A DNA stretch of 64,000 bases. Source: an uncultured Collinsella sp. Lineage in GTDB: Bacteria > Actinomycetota > Coriobacteriia > Coriobacteriales > Coriobacteriaceae. Below the pieces are notes generated by a model. It had not been told where the DNA came from. It made no database searches and was given only the letters and a program-made list of their open reading frames with translations. The first letter of the stretch is position 1. Each line of letters begins with the position of its first letter. Location of the stretch: positions 3,238-67,237 of the forward strand of contig UQXA01000008.1 of the NCBI GenBank assembly GCA_900544865.1, in the 5' to 3' direction. The position numbers were made by a program, and so were the translations under genes. Below are positions 17,324 to 25,408 of the stretch, piece by piece.

Positions 17324-17647
17324 ATGGGGCGACGCCGACAATCTGCCGTTTATAGTCCCGGTGGGTGTGGATGCGGCTTGTTGTTGCTTCCGGTTATTGC
17401 TGTGAGCATTGGCGTTATGTTTGCGCTTGCCGGGTTGGCAGCAGCGGCACTCGTGTTGCTGATCGTGGCCATTGGCGTGACGATTTGGCTTTGTCGCAAT
17501 CGCGAGCAACGCCGTGCCGACGGTAAAACCAATGTCGGCTTGGTCGTCTTCCTGATTATTGCGTACCCGCTGAGTGTCAGCTACCTGGTGTTTTTTGTCC
17601 TGTTGATGATCAGTGCCTTTACCGGGGAATCCGTCACGGTGGGTTGA
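17324..17647 (+). CDS. Small membrane protein, unknown function
   Basis: 107 aa. A basic N-terminus (MGRRRQSAVY) is followed by two closely spaced hydrophobic stretches (residues ~18-58), a charged loop NREQRRADGK, then a third membrane segment (~70-95). No family recognised. ATG 17324 chosen over GTG 17318 because of spacing to GTTGGAG. It follows higA by 29 bases and may be read from the same transcript. Confidence 0.65.
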   Translation: MGRRRQSAVYSPGGCGCGLLLLPVIAVSIGVMFALAGLAAAALVLLIVAIGVTIWLCRNREQRRADGKTNVGLVVFLIIAYPLSVSYLVFFVLLMISAFTGESVTVG

Positions 17648-17752
17648 TGCGCTGCCAGCAGACGGTCGCGCAAAGTGCGTTTGCTCGGCGTTTGGATAAC
17701 CGCATTGGCCGTTTACCGCAACCTTAGCTCTCAGCTAATGAATTCAAGTTTA

Positions 17753-17806
17753 ATCCTTCCTACGATGTGCTGTGTGCCGGCACGGTAGCCGGATCGTAGG
17801 AAGGAT
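17753..17806 (+). promoter_or_regulatory. Perfect 14-bp inverted repeat covering the next gene's RBS
   Basis: ATCCTTCCTACGAT (17753-17766) pairs fully with ATCGTAGGAAGGAT (17793-17806). The right arm contains the ribosome binding site GGAAGGA six bases before ATG 17812. The loop contains a further palindrome, GTGCCGGCAC. Either an RNA hairpin that hides the RBS or a protein operator. Confidence 0.6.
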
Positions 17807-17811
17807 GAATA

Positions 17812-18255
17812 ATGACAAAAGAGGGAAAGAAGCCGATCGGTAAGATTGTCCTAGGCGTCATCGTGGTGCTGGTTATTGTCGGTGCCGTGGGCTCTATGGG
17901 CGGCAACTCAACCGATTCGCCTGCGAGCGATTCGGCAAAACCTGCCGAGACGACACAGCAGGCTGAGGAGCAAAAAGAACCGCATGAACCGTATGCCATT
18001 GCTGACGAGGCTGAAGACACTTCCAATCAGTTTGCCTATAAGATCACGGGGGCGCTGACCAATAACACGGACAAGGAAAAGAGCTACATTCAGATTGAGT
18101 ATGTTCTGTATGATGCTGATGGCAACCAGGTTGGAACGGCTCTTGCAAACACCAATCATCTGAAGGCGGGCGGCTCCTGGAAGTTCGAGGCGCTGGGCAC
18201 GGTGTCTCCCGATCAGGTCGCCAGTTGGGAGCGTTCGGACGTAAGCGGTTTCTAG
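17812..18255 (+). CDS. Membrane-anchored FxLYD-like domain protein
   Basis: 147 aa. N-terminal transmembrane anchor (residues ~10-30, IGKIVLGVIVVLVIVGAVGS), a Ser/Thr/Glu-rich linker (~33-65), then a beta-rich domain with ALTNNTDKEKSYIQIEYVLYD, the FxLYD/DUF3426-type pattern. Predicted to face outside the membrane. Function unknown. Its RBS lies in a perfect inverted repeat. Confidence 0.7.
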   Translation: MTKEGKKPIGKIVLGVIVVLVIVGAVGSMGGNSTDSPASDSAKPAETTQQAEEQKEPHEPYAIADEAEDTSNQFAYKITGALTNNTDKEKSYIQIEYVLYDADGNQVGTALANTNHLKAGGSWKFEALGTVSPDQVASWERSDVSGF

Positions 18256-18287
18256 CATGTTGCATGCACTGGGGGAGGTGAAGTCGT

Positions 18288-18710
18288 ATGTCCGATAAAA
18301 AGCTGACCGAGGAGTTGCTCAATGAGCTTCTCGACGCGCCAAACATCGATGGCTATATCAAAGAACACGACTTTGCCGCCCCGTCGCTTTCGAACTACCT
18401 GAAGCAGCTACTGCAGGAAAAGGGCTTAGAGCGCTCGCGTGTGGTGCGCATGGCCGACCTCAATGAGACTTTTGGTTATCAGATTTTTACCGGTTCGCGC
18501 AATCCGAGCCGCAATAAGGTGCTGCAGATTGCCTTTGCAATGGCGCTGACGCTCAAAGAGACTAACCGTGCGCTGACGGCTGCCGGGGTAAGCGTCCTTA
18601 ACTGCAAGGACCGCCGCGATGCGATTATCATCTTTTGCATCGATCGCGGGTGCAGCCTCCAAAAGGTCAACGAGGAGCTGTATCGCTTTGGCGAGGAGAC
18701 GGTGAGTTAG
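18288..18710 (+). CDS. Helix-turn-helix protein paired with a Ser/Thr kinase
   Basis: 140 aa. Contains a lambda-repressor-like helical region: LSNYLKQLLQEKGLERSRVVRMADLNETFGYQIFTG (in pieces) followed by NPSRNKVLQIAFAMALTLKETN. It has no obvious other domain. RBS GGGGGAGG upstream. The next gene on the same strand, 98 bases on, is a kinase; such HTH-kinase neighbours recur in Firmicutes and Coriobacteria, so it may be a substrate or regulator (inference). Confidence 0.65.
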   Translation: MSDKKLTEELLNELLDAPNIDGYIKEHDFAAPSLSNYLKQLLQEKGLERSRVVRMADLNETFGYQIFTGSRNPSRNKVLQIAFAMALTLKETNRALTAAGVSVLNCKDRRDAIIIFCIDRGCSLQKVNEELYRFGEETVS

Positions 18711-18808
18711 CGGCTGATATCTGAGCCGGCGGAGCTGCCGAACAACGATGCAAACGAACGGGGCGCGGATGCCATGGGGTGTCTGCGCCCTGCGCTATGA
18801 TGGAGGCT

Positions 18809-20188
18809 ATGGATACTCAGACCCCAACATATTCCGATGACGAGCTGACCGCAGCGCTTGCCGAGCACCTGGCGTCGCTCGATTGCGACGACAGCTATCG
18901 CGTGGAGCGTGTACTTAAGCGCTCGACCGTTGAAACAACCGAGCTCGTGTACTTTGAAGGAACCGGCGGTGGCTCGCTCGGCCCCTTTGTCCGTAAACGC
19001 ATCGATGCTTCGGCTCAAATCGGCGGGGCATACGAGCGTCTGTTTGCCGTTCAGCGGGCAGGCAGGCGTTTTGAGCACCTGCCCAGAATCGTCGATTGTC
19101 GTCGTGTGGGCGACGAGCTCAACGTGGTTATGGAATACATCGAAGGGGAGACGCTCGGGGCGCTGGTGGACCGTCTGGGAGCCACCCCCGATTATGCGCG
19201 TGAATTGTATCCTGTCCTTTGCGACGCCGTGGGCGAGCTCCATGCCGGTTTTGCAATGGCGGGGGAGACGTCGGCGCCGGTGATCCATCGCGATCTCAAG
19301 CCGTCGAATATCATCGTGACAGGTGCCAACTATACGCCTGATGACGGCCTGGCATTTTCATCGTTGGTGATTATCGACTTGGGGATCGCGCGCGTATGGC
19401 GCGATGGCGCCGATGCCGACACCGTCAAGTTTGGGACACGGCCCTATGCGCCGCCCGAGCAGTATGGGTTTGGGCAGACGAGCGTGCGAAGCGACGTCTA
19501 CGCACTTGGCGCCCTGTTGTTCTTCTGCTTGACGGGAGTCGACCCTAAACCAGGGCTCGACATGCGCGAGCAATGCGAGGCGCGCGGCATTCCCACTCCG
19601 CTTGCCGATGCCGTCTGCATGTCGATGGCGCTCGACCCGGCCAAGCGTTTTGCGAGTGCGGAAGCGTTGGGACGGGCGACGCGTGCGGCATACGATCTGA
19701 GTCGCCCCGTGCGGCCTCCTGCGCCTGCGCCTGTCCGTACTCCGGCCTCGGAGACGGCGTTGACGCCCCAAGGGCTCCAGAACCCCGCAGGGCCTCCTGG
19801 CCCTGCCGCCTCCGCTGCATGCGGTCTGCTCTCTCGCGTTCCGGAGTCTCTGGGGCGCATTTGGAATACGCTCGTCTGCTTCTCGCTGCTTGTGTTCTTT
19901 GCCGGAAGTCACTTTGCCGTCTTTCACCCCACCGGAGCAAACCAAAGCTACCCGACGTGGTTTCTCATAATCGAGTATTTTTTCTTTGTCGACGGCCTTA
20001 CGGTGCTTATGCATTTCGCACTGCTCGATAAGCGCCGTCTTCGTCGGCGATTCGCACTGCTCGACAGCTATCGCGGCAAGAAACTCGCGAAACTCTGGCT
20101 CAAGGCATTGGGTGTGCTGCTCCTATGCATGATCGTCATAGTCGCGGTTGCCAATGCGGCCGGCGTCGTCGATACCTCCGCTACCTAA
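18809..20188 (+). CDS. Serine/threonine protein kinase with C-terminal membrane segments
   Basis: 459 aa from ATG 18809 (GATGGAGG upstream). Eukaryotic-like kinase: catalytic loop HRDLKPSNII, metal-binding VIIDLGIARVW (DLG in place of DFG), activation segment GTRPYAPPEQYGFGQ and SDVYALGALLFFCLTG. Residues ~310-340 form a Pro/Ala-rich linker; three hydrophobic stretches follow (LVCFSLLVFFAG, WFLIIEYFFFVDG, LGVLLLCMIVIVAVA). There are no PASTA repeats, so the signal sensed is unclear. Confidence 0.88.
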   Translation: MDTQTPTYSDDELTAALAEHLASLDCDDSYRVERVLKRSTVETTELVYFEGTGGGSLGPFVRKRIDASAQIGGAYERLFAVQRAGRRFEHLPRIVDCRRVGDELNVVMEYIEGETLGALVDRLGATPDYARELYPVLCDAVGELHAGFAMAGETSAPVIHRDLKPSNIIVTGANYTPDDGLAFSSLVIIDLGIARVWRDGADADTVKFGTRPYAPPEQYGFGQTSVRSDVYALGALLFFCLTGVDPKPGLDMREQCEARGIPTPLADAVCMSMALDPAKRFASAEALGRATRAAYDLSRPVRPPAPAPVRTPASETALTPQGLQNPAGPPGPAASAACGLLSRVPESLGRIWNTLVCFSLLVFFAGSHFAVFHPTGANQSYPTWFLIIEYFFFVDGLTVLMHFALLDKRRLRRRFALLDSYRGKKLAKLWLKALGVLLLCMIVIVAVANAAGVVDTSAT

Positions 20189-20192
20189 AAGA

Positions 20193-20215
20193 AAAGGGCC
20201 CCGTTGGGGCCCTTT
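20193..20215. terminator. Bidirectional terminator between convergent genes
   Basis: AAAGGGCCCC GTT GGGGCCCTTT, 10 perfect pairs between the kinase (+) and the lysozyme-like gene (-), with A/T-rich flanks on both sides. Confidence 0.85.
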
Positions 20216-20225
20216 GCAGCTGCAC

Positions 20226-21359
20226 TTAGATGCGGTTCATCTGAGCGGCGACTTTGTTGTACCAGTCCTGCCATGTGGGCGGGCAGTACTTTTTGGCCGC
20301 AGCCGGGGTAAGGGTGGAGCCGTAGTTGGCGCCCAGATAGGCAACGTGAGCGGAGATACCCTCGCTCCAGCTGCCAAAGCTGCGCCAACCGCCGCCACGT
20401 GCACTCCAACCCCAGGCGTTGTAAGAATTGGCGCAATAAGCACCCTTGGTGCTCTCGATGCAGGCGATGGCGGGGGACCAACGGGGGTCGACACCGGTAT
20501 TCCAAGCGGCGACGGCAAAGTTATAGCCCTGGCCTGCCATGGGGGAGCCGGCGAGATAATTGTCGATGCGGCTCGTCCACTCATTAATGAACGAATCGTA
20601 ATCGGAGCTACCGGTATTGGAGTTGTTCACCGTGGTGTCGATGGTGGTGTTGGTGTTGGTGGCCTGGCTGCTGGAATTGCTGCCGCTTACGCCCTCGCCC
20701 GAGAGCTTCTCGGCGGCAGCGGCCTTATCGGCCTCAAGCTTGGCGAGCTCGGCGGCATTTTCCTGCTCGGCTTTTGCCTGCGCCTCGCTGCGGAGCTGCT
20801 GGGCCTGCGCCAGCGCATCCTCGGCGTTTTTCTGCTCTGCTTCAAGCTGAGACTTGGCCTGCTGGAGCTCGGCCTTGTTCTGCTCGAGTTCGGTTTGCAT
20901 GTTATTGAGCTGTTCGATCTCGTCGACGCTCGAGCTCGTGATCTGGTTGGTGTATTTGCAGGTCGTGATGAACTCGCCCAGGCTCTGCGCGTTGACCAGG
21001 AAGCTCACGATGGGATTGGTGCCCTTCTGATACTTGTACAGATCGCGCATGGCGGAGCTTGCCTTGGCCTGCTGCTCGGGAAGCTTAGCCTCGATTTCCT
21101 CGATGCTTGCCTCATTGGAGTCAATCTGCTTTTGCAGGTCATCGAGTTTGGTGCGGGCGTCGTTGTAGGCGCTCGTGGCGGCTTCGATCTTCTGCTGGGC
21201 TGCGGAAAGCTGGTCCTGCGTTGCCTGCGAGGCGGCATACGCCGCAACGGGGGAGAGCATCGGCGTGGCCGTCAGCGCAACGGCGAGCGCGGCGCTCGTG
21301 ATGATACGAGCCGGCTTCGACGCAATGAGCGCTGCGGTGCGATGATTCGAATGCTGCAT
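20226..21359 (-). CDS. Secreted coiled-coil protein with C-terminal lysozyme-like domain
   Basis: 377 aa, start at the ATG with AGAGGGA upstream. Signal peptide (residues ~1-42, cleavage near AAYAAS), two long coiled coils rich in Gln/Glu/Ala (~45-110 and ~150-215) as in PcsB/CwlO-type peptidoglycan hydrolases, a Ser/Thr/Asn linker, and a C-terminal ~110-residue domain with AWNTGVDPRWSPAIACIESTKG (candidate catalytic Glu) and NAWGWSARGGGWRSFGSW, resembling lytic transglycosylase/lysozyme-like folds. Probably a division-related cell wall hydrolase held inactive by its coiled coil. Confidence 0.75.
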   Translation of the reverse strand: MQHSNHRTAALIASKPARIITSAALAVALTATPMLSPVAAYAASQATQDQLSAAQQKIEAATSAYNDARTKLDDLQKQIDSNEASIEEIEAKLPEQQAKASSAMRDLYKYQKGTNPIVSFLVNAQSLGEFITTCKYTNQITSSSVDEIEQLNNMQTELEQNKAELQQAKSQLEAEQKNAEDALAQAQQLRSEAQAKAEQENAAELAKLEADKAAAAEKLSGEGVSGSNSSSQATNTNTTIDTTVNNSNTGSSDYDSFINEWTSRIDNYLAGSPMAGQGYNFAVAAWNTGVDPRWSPAIACIESTKGAYCANSYNAWGWSARGGGWRSFGSWSEGISAHVAYLGANYGSTLTPAAAKKYCPPTWQDWYNKVAAQMNRI

Positions 21360-21420
21360 CCAGTCCCTCTGCAATCAATCGTAGGTTATGGTTCGAACGG
21401 TATTCTACTACTGCTTTCGA

Positions 21421-21468
21421 CCTCAACTTGAACCTTAAAGGTTCCAAAGGGTCAAGTTGAACTTGAGG
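21421..21468. promoter_or_regulatory. Dyad repeats upstream of the lysozyme-like gene
   Basis: CCTCAACTTGAACC, then the 15-base palindrome TCAAGTTGAACTTGA (21452-21466). Similar TCAACTT-containing dyads lie at 21509 and at 63821. They resemble MerR-family operators (SoxR-type CCTCAAGTTAACTTGAGG). No MerR gene is in the window. Confidence 0.35.
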
Positions 21469-21593
21469 CTTTGGCTTTGACCTGCAGTTATGATGAATTG
21501 TTGAGAAACCATAGAGTTCAACTTTAACGTTACGGGGGCCTGTTTAAGAGGAGCTTTGGGCTGTAAAAGCTATCTCAACGTGGGGTTTTACAA

Positions 21594-22226
21594 CTACAGC
21601 GTGCCCTCCTGGCGAGCCTGCTCAATCTCTTCGAGCGCCTCGGCGGGGGTGAACGAGCAAGTGCCGTCGCCGAGCTTGACCACCTGGATTTCGTCGCCGG
21701 TATGGACCTCTCCGCCCTTTAGCACCACGCCAAAAACTCCCTCGTGGGGAAAGATACAGTCGCCGGCGAGATGGTAGATGGCACAGCGGGTGTGGCAGAC
21801 CTTGCCGATCTGACTGATTTCGACCAGGACATCGTTGCCAATCTTGAGCTGCGTTCCCAGGGGGAGCGAGAGCAGGTTGATGCCCTGGGTTGTGAAGTTC
21901 TCGCCAAAGTCGCCCTCGTGCACATCGAGCCCGCGCGCCTGCGCCGTCTGGATAGACTCTGCAGCTAAAAAGGAAACCTGGCGGTGCCAATGCCCGGCGT
22001 GCGCATCGGAGACGAGGCCAAATTGCTCTATAACGGTGTCGTGCCCGTCGGCGACGGGTGACTTACGCGTGCCTTTGTACTTCGACGTGTTGATTGAGAC
22101 GATACGGGCAGGCCCGTTGTAAGCATCGTTTGCGGTGCGTAGGGGAGCTGCCGTTTGTGTGCGTTCCGCCAGCTCGCGCTTCGCGGCATTGAGGATGGGA
22201 TTATCGGTCGGATGGTCTTGGGGCAC
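21594..22226 (-). CDS. MOSC domain protein
   Basis: 210 aa, GTG start. MOSC core with GLVSDAHAGHWHRQVSFLAAE, GDFGENFTTQGINLLSLPLGT and the region containing the conserved cysteine, IGKVCHTRCAIYHLAGDCIFP. MOSC proteins move sulfur or handle molybdenum cofactor; several act on N-hydroxylated compounds. No molybdoenzyme is nearby, so the role is open. Confidence 0.9.
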   Translation of the reverse strand: MPQDHPTDNPILNAAKRELAERTQTAAPLRTANDAYNGPARIVSINTSKYKGTRKSPVADGHDTVIEQFGLVSDAHAGHWHRQVSFLAAESIQTAQARGLDVHEGDFGENFTTQGINLLSLPLGTQLKIGNDVLVEISQIGKVCHTRCAIYHLAGDCIFPHEGVFGVVLKGGEVHTGDEIQVVKLGDGTCSFTPAEALEEIEQARQEGTL

Positions 22227-22448
22227 GTGTGCGCCTTTCGTTCGAGGATGTCAATATGCTGAATCCTACAACAATGGTAGGTTCATTGCCCATTGTCATA
22301 CAACGGTGGGCGCCGTCTTCGTGCTGGATGAATACGTCGATTGCCATAGATACGGTGGAGCTTTGGGCGCCGGCGGCTTGGCACGCTAAAATAAATCAGT
22401 TGCGCAAAGACCGCCCGTTGTGTGGGCAGTTCATGATAGGAAGTTTCC

Positions 22449-23705
22449 ATGGCATTGCAATTTACAGAGCGCGAGTTTATCCCCGTGCTGCTCGGTGGCG
22501 ACATCAACGCCTATTCGGTGGCGCGCGCCTTCTACGAGGAGTACCAGGTCAAGAGTCTGGTCTTTGGCAAGTATCAGACGGGTCCCGCGTACCGCAGCCA
22601 GATTATCGACTACACGCCCAACGTGGATATCGACACCATGCCCGTGATGCTCAAAACCGTCAACGGCATTGCCCAAGCGCATGCCGACAAGACGATTGTC
22701 CTTGTGGGCTGTGGCGACAACTATGTTGCCCTCGTGGCTCAGGCCAAGGATGCTCATAAGCTGGCGGATAACATCGTCGCTCCTTACGCGCCCTACAGCA
22801 TGCTCGAGCAGTGCCAGAAGAAGGAGATTTTCTACGAGCTGTGCGAGAAGCATGGCGTGCCCTATCCGCACACGTTTACCTTTACCAAGGCGATGCTCAA
22901 TGCCCAGGGTGAGGCGCCTGCCGAAGTGCTCGACCAGATCGATTTTCCTTACCCGATGATTCTGAAGCCTTCTGACGGCATCATGTGGTGGCAGCACGAG
23001 TTCGAGGGCCAGAAGAAGGCCTATGAGATTGCCGACCGCGCCGAGCTGGAACAGGTCATTCGCGACTCGTATGCCAGCGGCTACACCGACGACCTGATCT
23101 TGCAGGATCGCGTGCCCGGCAACGACGAGTACATGCGCGTGCTCACCAGTTATTCCGACCGCAACGGCAAGGTGCGCATGATGTGCCTGGGTCACGTGCT
23201 GCTCGAGGAGCATCAGCCTCACGGTGTCGGCAACCACGCCTGTATCATCACCGAGCCCAATGACGAGCTCATGGGCGGCGTGCGCAAGTTGCTCGAGGAC
23301 CTTCACTTTGTGGGCTATTCCAACTTTGACGTTAAGTATGACGAGCGCGACGGCTCGTTTAAGTTCTTCGATTTCAACACGCGCCAGGGCCGCAGTAACT
23401 ACTACGTCACTAACAGTGGCTTTAACGTTGCCAAGTATGTGGTGGACGAGTATGTGTTCAACCGTCCATTTGAGCCGGAGTTTGTGACGGCTCAGGACGA
23501 GGCCCTGTGGATGGTCGTCCCCATGGGCGTCGTCGACAAGTACGTCAAGGATCCCGAGCTGCGCGCTAAGGTGCATCGCCTGGACAAGGAAGGCAAGGGC
23601 GCCGACCCTTCGTTTATGAAGGGCGACTTTGTCTTTAATCGCTGGCTGCGCATGTGGCACACCAAGCTGCGCCACTTTAAGCTGTTCAAGACGTATTACA
23701 AGTAG
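22449..23705 (+). CDS. ATP-grasp carboxylate-amine ligase, probable D-aspartate ligase
   Basis: 418 aa. ATP-grasp ligase: N-terminal FIPVLLGGDINAYSVARAFYEEY, central FPYPMILKPSDGIMWW, then LILQDRVPGNDEYMRVLTSY, and metal-binding KFFDFNTRQGRSNYY. The arrangement matches the D-aspartate ligase group (Aslfm type), which adds D-Asp to the lysine of peptidoglycan precursors. The next gene is an aspartate racemase, strengthening this reading. Good RBS (GATAGGAAG). Confidence 0.8.
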   Translation: MALQFTEREFIPVLLGGDINAYSVARAFYEEYQVKSLVFGKYQTGPAYRSQIIDYTPNVDIDTMPVMLKTVNGIAQAHADKTIVLVGCGDNYVALVAQAKDAHKLADNIVAPYAPYSMLEQCQKKEIFYELCEKHGVPYPHTFTFTKAMLNAQGEAPAEVLDQIDFPYPMILKPSDGIMWWQHEFEGQKKAYEIADRAELEQVIRDSYASGYTDDLILQDRVPGNDEYMRVLTSYSDRNGKVRMMCLGHVLLEEHQPHGVGNHACIITEPNDELMGGVRKLLEDLHFVGYSNFDVKYDERDGSFKFFDFNTRQGRSNYYVTNSGFNVAKYVVDEYVFNRPFEPEFVTAQDEALWMVVPMGVVDKYVKDPELRAKVHRLDKEGKGADPSFMKGDFVFNRWLRMWHTKLRHFKLFKTYYK

Positions 23706-23789
23706 ATGAGCGCGGCGCCCGTCCTGTTTGCTTCGGGCGGGCGCGGGTATGATACGCGCAATTGCGCAAGCGTCACCAAGGAGGCGGCG

Positions 23790-24536
23790 ATGGAAAAGCT
23801 GGGAGTTATCGGCGGCATGGGCGCCGAGGCCACGTCGTATTACTACGACCAAGTGGTGCGTCATACGGCGGCCGCCTGCGATCAGGAACATATCGACATG
23901 GTGGTGCTCTCCAAGTCGACCATGCCCGACCGCACGCTGGCCATCAAGACTGGCGAGCATGCCGAGCTGCTGGCGACCATGAAGGAGTGTGCCCAGGCAC
24001 TCGAGTCGCTGGGCTGTGCGCACATTGCCATTCCCTGCAACACGTCACACTACTTCTACGACCAGATCCAGTCGTTTACGAAGGTGCCGATTATCCACAT
24101 GCCGCGCGAGTCGGTTCGCTATGCCCTTGCGGGTGCGGTGATGGGGGAGTGCGAGTTCGATCCCAACCTGAGTATGCCGGCCGAGCCGGTGCATAAGATT
24201 GGCATCATGGGAACCGATGGCACCGTGGGCGCGGGCGTCTACGGCCGCGAATGCGAGGCTGCGGGTGTCGAGGTTGTCTATCCCAGCGAGAAACGTCAGA
24301 ACGATGTGATGTCGCTTATCTACGATGATGTGAAGGCCGGACGTGAGCCCGATATGGATAAGTTCGACCGCGTGATGTGGGAGTTCGCCCGTAGCGGCTG
24401 CGACCGCGTCATTCTGGCCTGCACCGAGCTATCGGTGCTGCAGAAGTACCGAGAGATGCCCGAAATCACCCTCGATGCCATGGATGTCCTGGTACGCGAG
24501 TCCATCATCCGCAGCGGCGCCCCCTACCGCCTCTAG
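23790..24536 (+). CDS. Aspartate/glutamate racemase family protein, probable aspartate racemase
   Basis: 248 aa from ATG 23790 (AAGGAGG upstream). Starts KLGVIGGMGAEATSYYYDQVV; the two catalytic cysteines of PLP-independent racemases are visible in IPCNTSHYFY and ACTELSVL. It follows the ATP-grasp ligase by 84 bases and would supply D-aspartate for the interpeptide bridge. Confidence 0.88.
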   Translation: MEKLGVIGGMGAEATSYYYDQVVRHTAAACDQEHIDMVVLSKSTMPDRTLAIKTGEHAELLATMKECAQALESLGCAHIAIPCNTSHYFYDQIQSFTKVPIIHMPRESVRYALAGAVMGECEFDPNLSMPAEPVHKIGIMGTDGTVGAGVYGRECEAAGVEVVYPSEKRQNDVMSLIYDDVKAGREPDMDKFDRVMWEFARSGCDRVILACTELSVLQKYREMPEITLDAMDVLVRESIIRSGAPYRL

Positions 24537-24547
24537 CTTCCGACCCG

Positions 24548-24572
24548 CCAAAAAGGGACAGGTTTATTTTGG
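24548..24572. repeat. REP-like short hairpin
   Basis: CCAAAA and TTTTGG arms around AGGGACAGGTTTA; the GGGACAGG phrase recurs in other intergenic spots. Confidence 0.45.
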
Positions 24573-24595
24573 TAGGTTTTATCTGGTGAAACAGT

Positions 24596-24634
24596 AAAGG
24601 CCTCGGCTCGTTTGGTGCGAGCCGAGGCCTTTTG
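24596..24634. terminator. Bidirectional terminator
   Basis: AAAGGCCTCGGCTCG, 7-base loop, CGAGCCGAGGCCTTTT: 15 perfect pairs between the racemase (+) and ecfT (-). Confidence 0.9.
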
Positions 24635-24661
24635 CGTTGGGCGGTTGCTGTCGGTGGTGAA

Positions 24662-25408
24662 CTAGAACAGGAAGCCGATGGCGATGAGGGCGATGCTGAC
24701 GATGAGCACGGCGATGTCCAGGCCCTTGATGGGGTAGCGCTTGTACGAGCTGGCGCGCGTACGCAGATAGAAGCCGCGCTGTTCTGCCGCCAAGGCTGTG
24801 GCATCGGTTTTGCCCACGCTCGAGATGAGCAGTGGCACGCACAGTGGCAGCATGAGCTTAAGCTTCTTGATGGGGTTCTTGGTGTCGTACTCGACGCCGC
24901 GTGCGGTCTGCGCCTCCATGATGGCGTTCATCTCCTGACCAAACACCGGCACAAAGCGCAGCGCCGTGGTAAAGGTGAAGGCATAGCGATACGGCACGTG
25001 CAGCACCTCGACGCAGGCGTTGGCAAGGTCGTTGAGCTTGGTCACCATGAGCATGAGGATGAGTGGCAACGCCACACCCAGCAGGCGCAGGCAGGCCTTC
25101 GATCCTGTGATGAGACCCGTGTCGGTGATAAAGCCCCACACCACGTTGCCATCGCGCATAAAGGCCAGCTGGAGCACCAGCATGATAAGCGCGAGCGGAA
25201 TCAGCAACTTGAGCAGCGAGAACAGACGGTCGACGACGCCGGCATAGGCACCCAGTGCAAGGGTGAGTGCCAAAAAGCCCAGCAGTGCCACGTAGGTGTC
25301 AGACAAGAAGATGCCGACGATGATGGCGGCGGCGAGGCCCAGTTTGACGACGGGGTTCAGGCGATGCAGTAGCGTATCGCCCGGCATGTAGTCGATGACG
25401 TTAACCAC
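24662..25408 (-). CDS. ecfT: ECF transporter transmembrane component EcfT
   Basis: 248 aa from GTG 25408, which follows AAGGAG at ideal spacing and overlaps the end of ecfA by 8 bases; an upstream ATG in frame lies before that RBS. CbiQ/EcfT-like: several hydrophobic helices, then ARGVEYDTKNPIKKLKLMLPL, which contains the Ala-Arg-Gly coupling motif contacting the ATPases. Third gene of the S / A-A / T operon. Confidence 0.88.
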   Translation of the reverse strand: MVNVIDYMPGDTLLHRLNPVVKLGLAAAIIVGIFLSDTYVALLGFLALTLALGAYAGVVDRLFSLLKLLIPLALIMLVLQLAFMRDGNVVWGFITDTGLITGSKACLRLLGVALPLILMLMVTKLNDLANACVEVLHVPYRYAFTFTTALRFVPVFGQEMNAIMEAQTARGVEYDTKNPIKKLKLMLPLCVPLLISSVGKTDATALAAEQRGFYLRTRASSYKRYPIKGLDIAVLIVSIALIAIGFLF

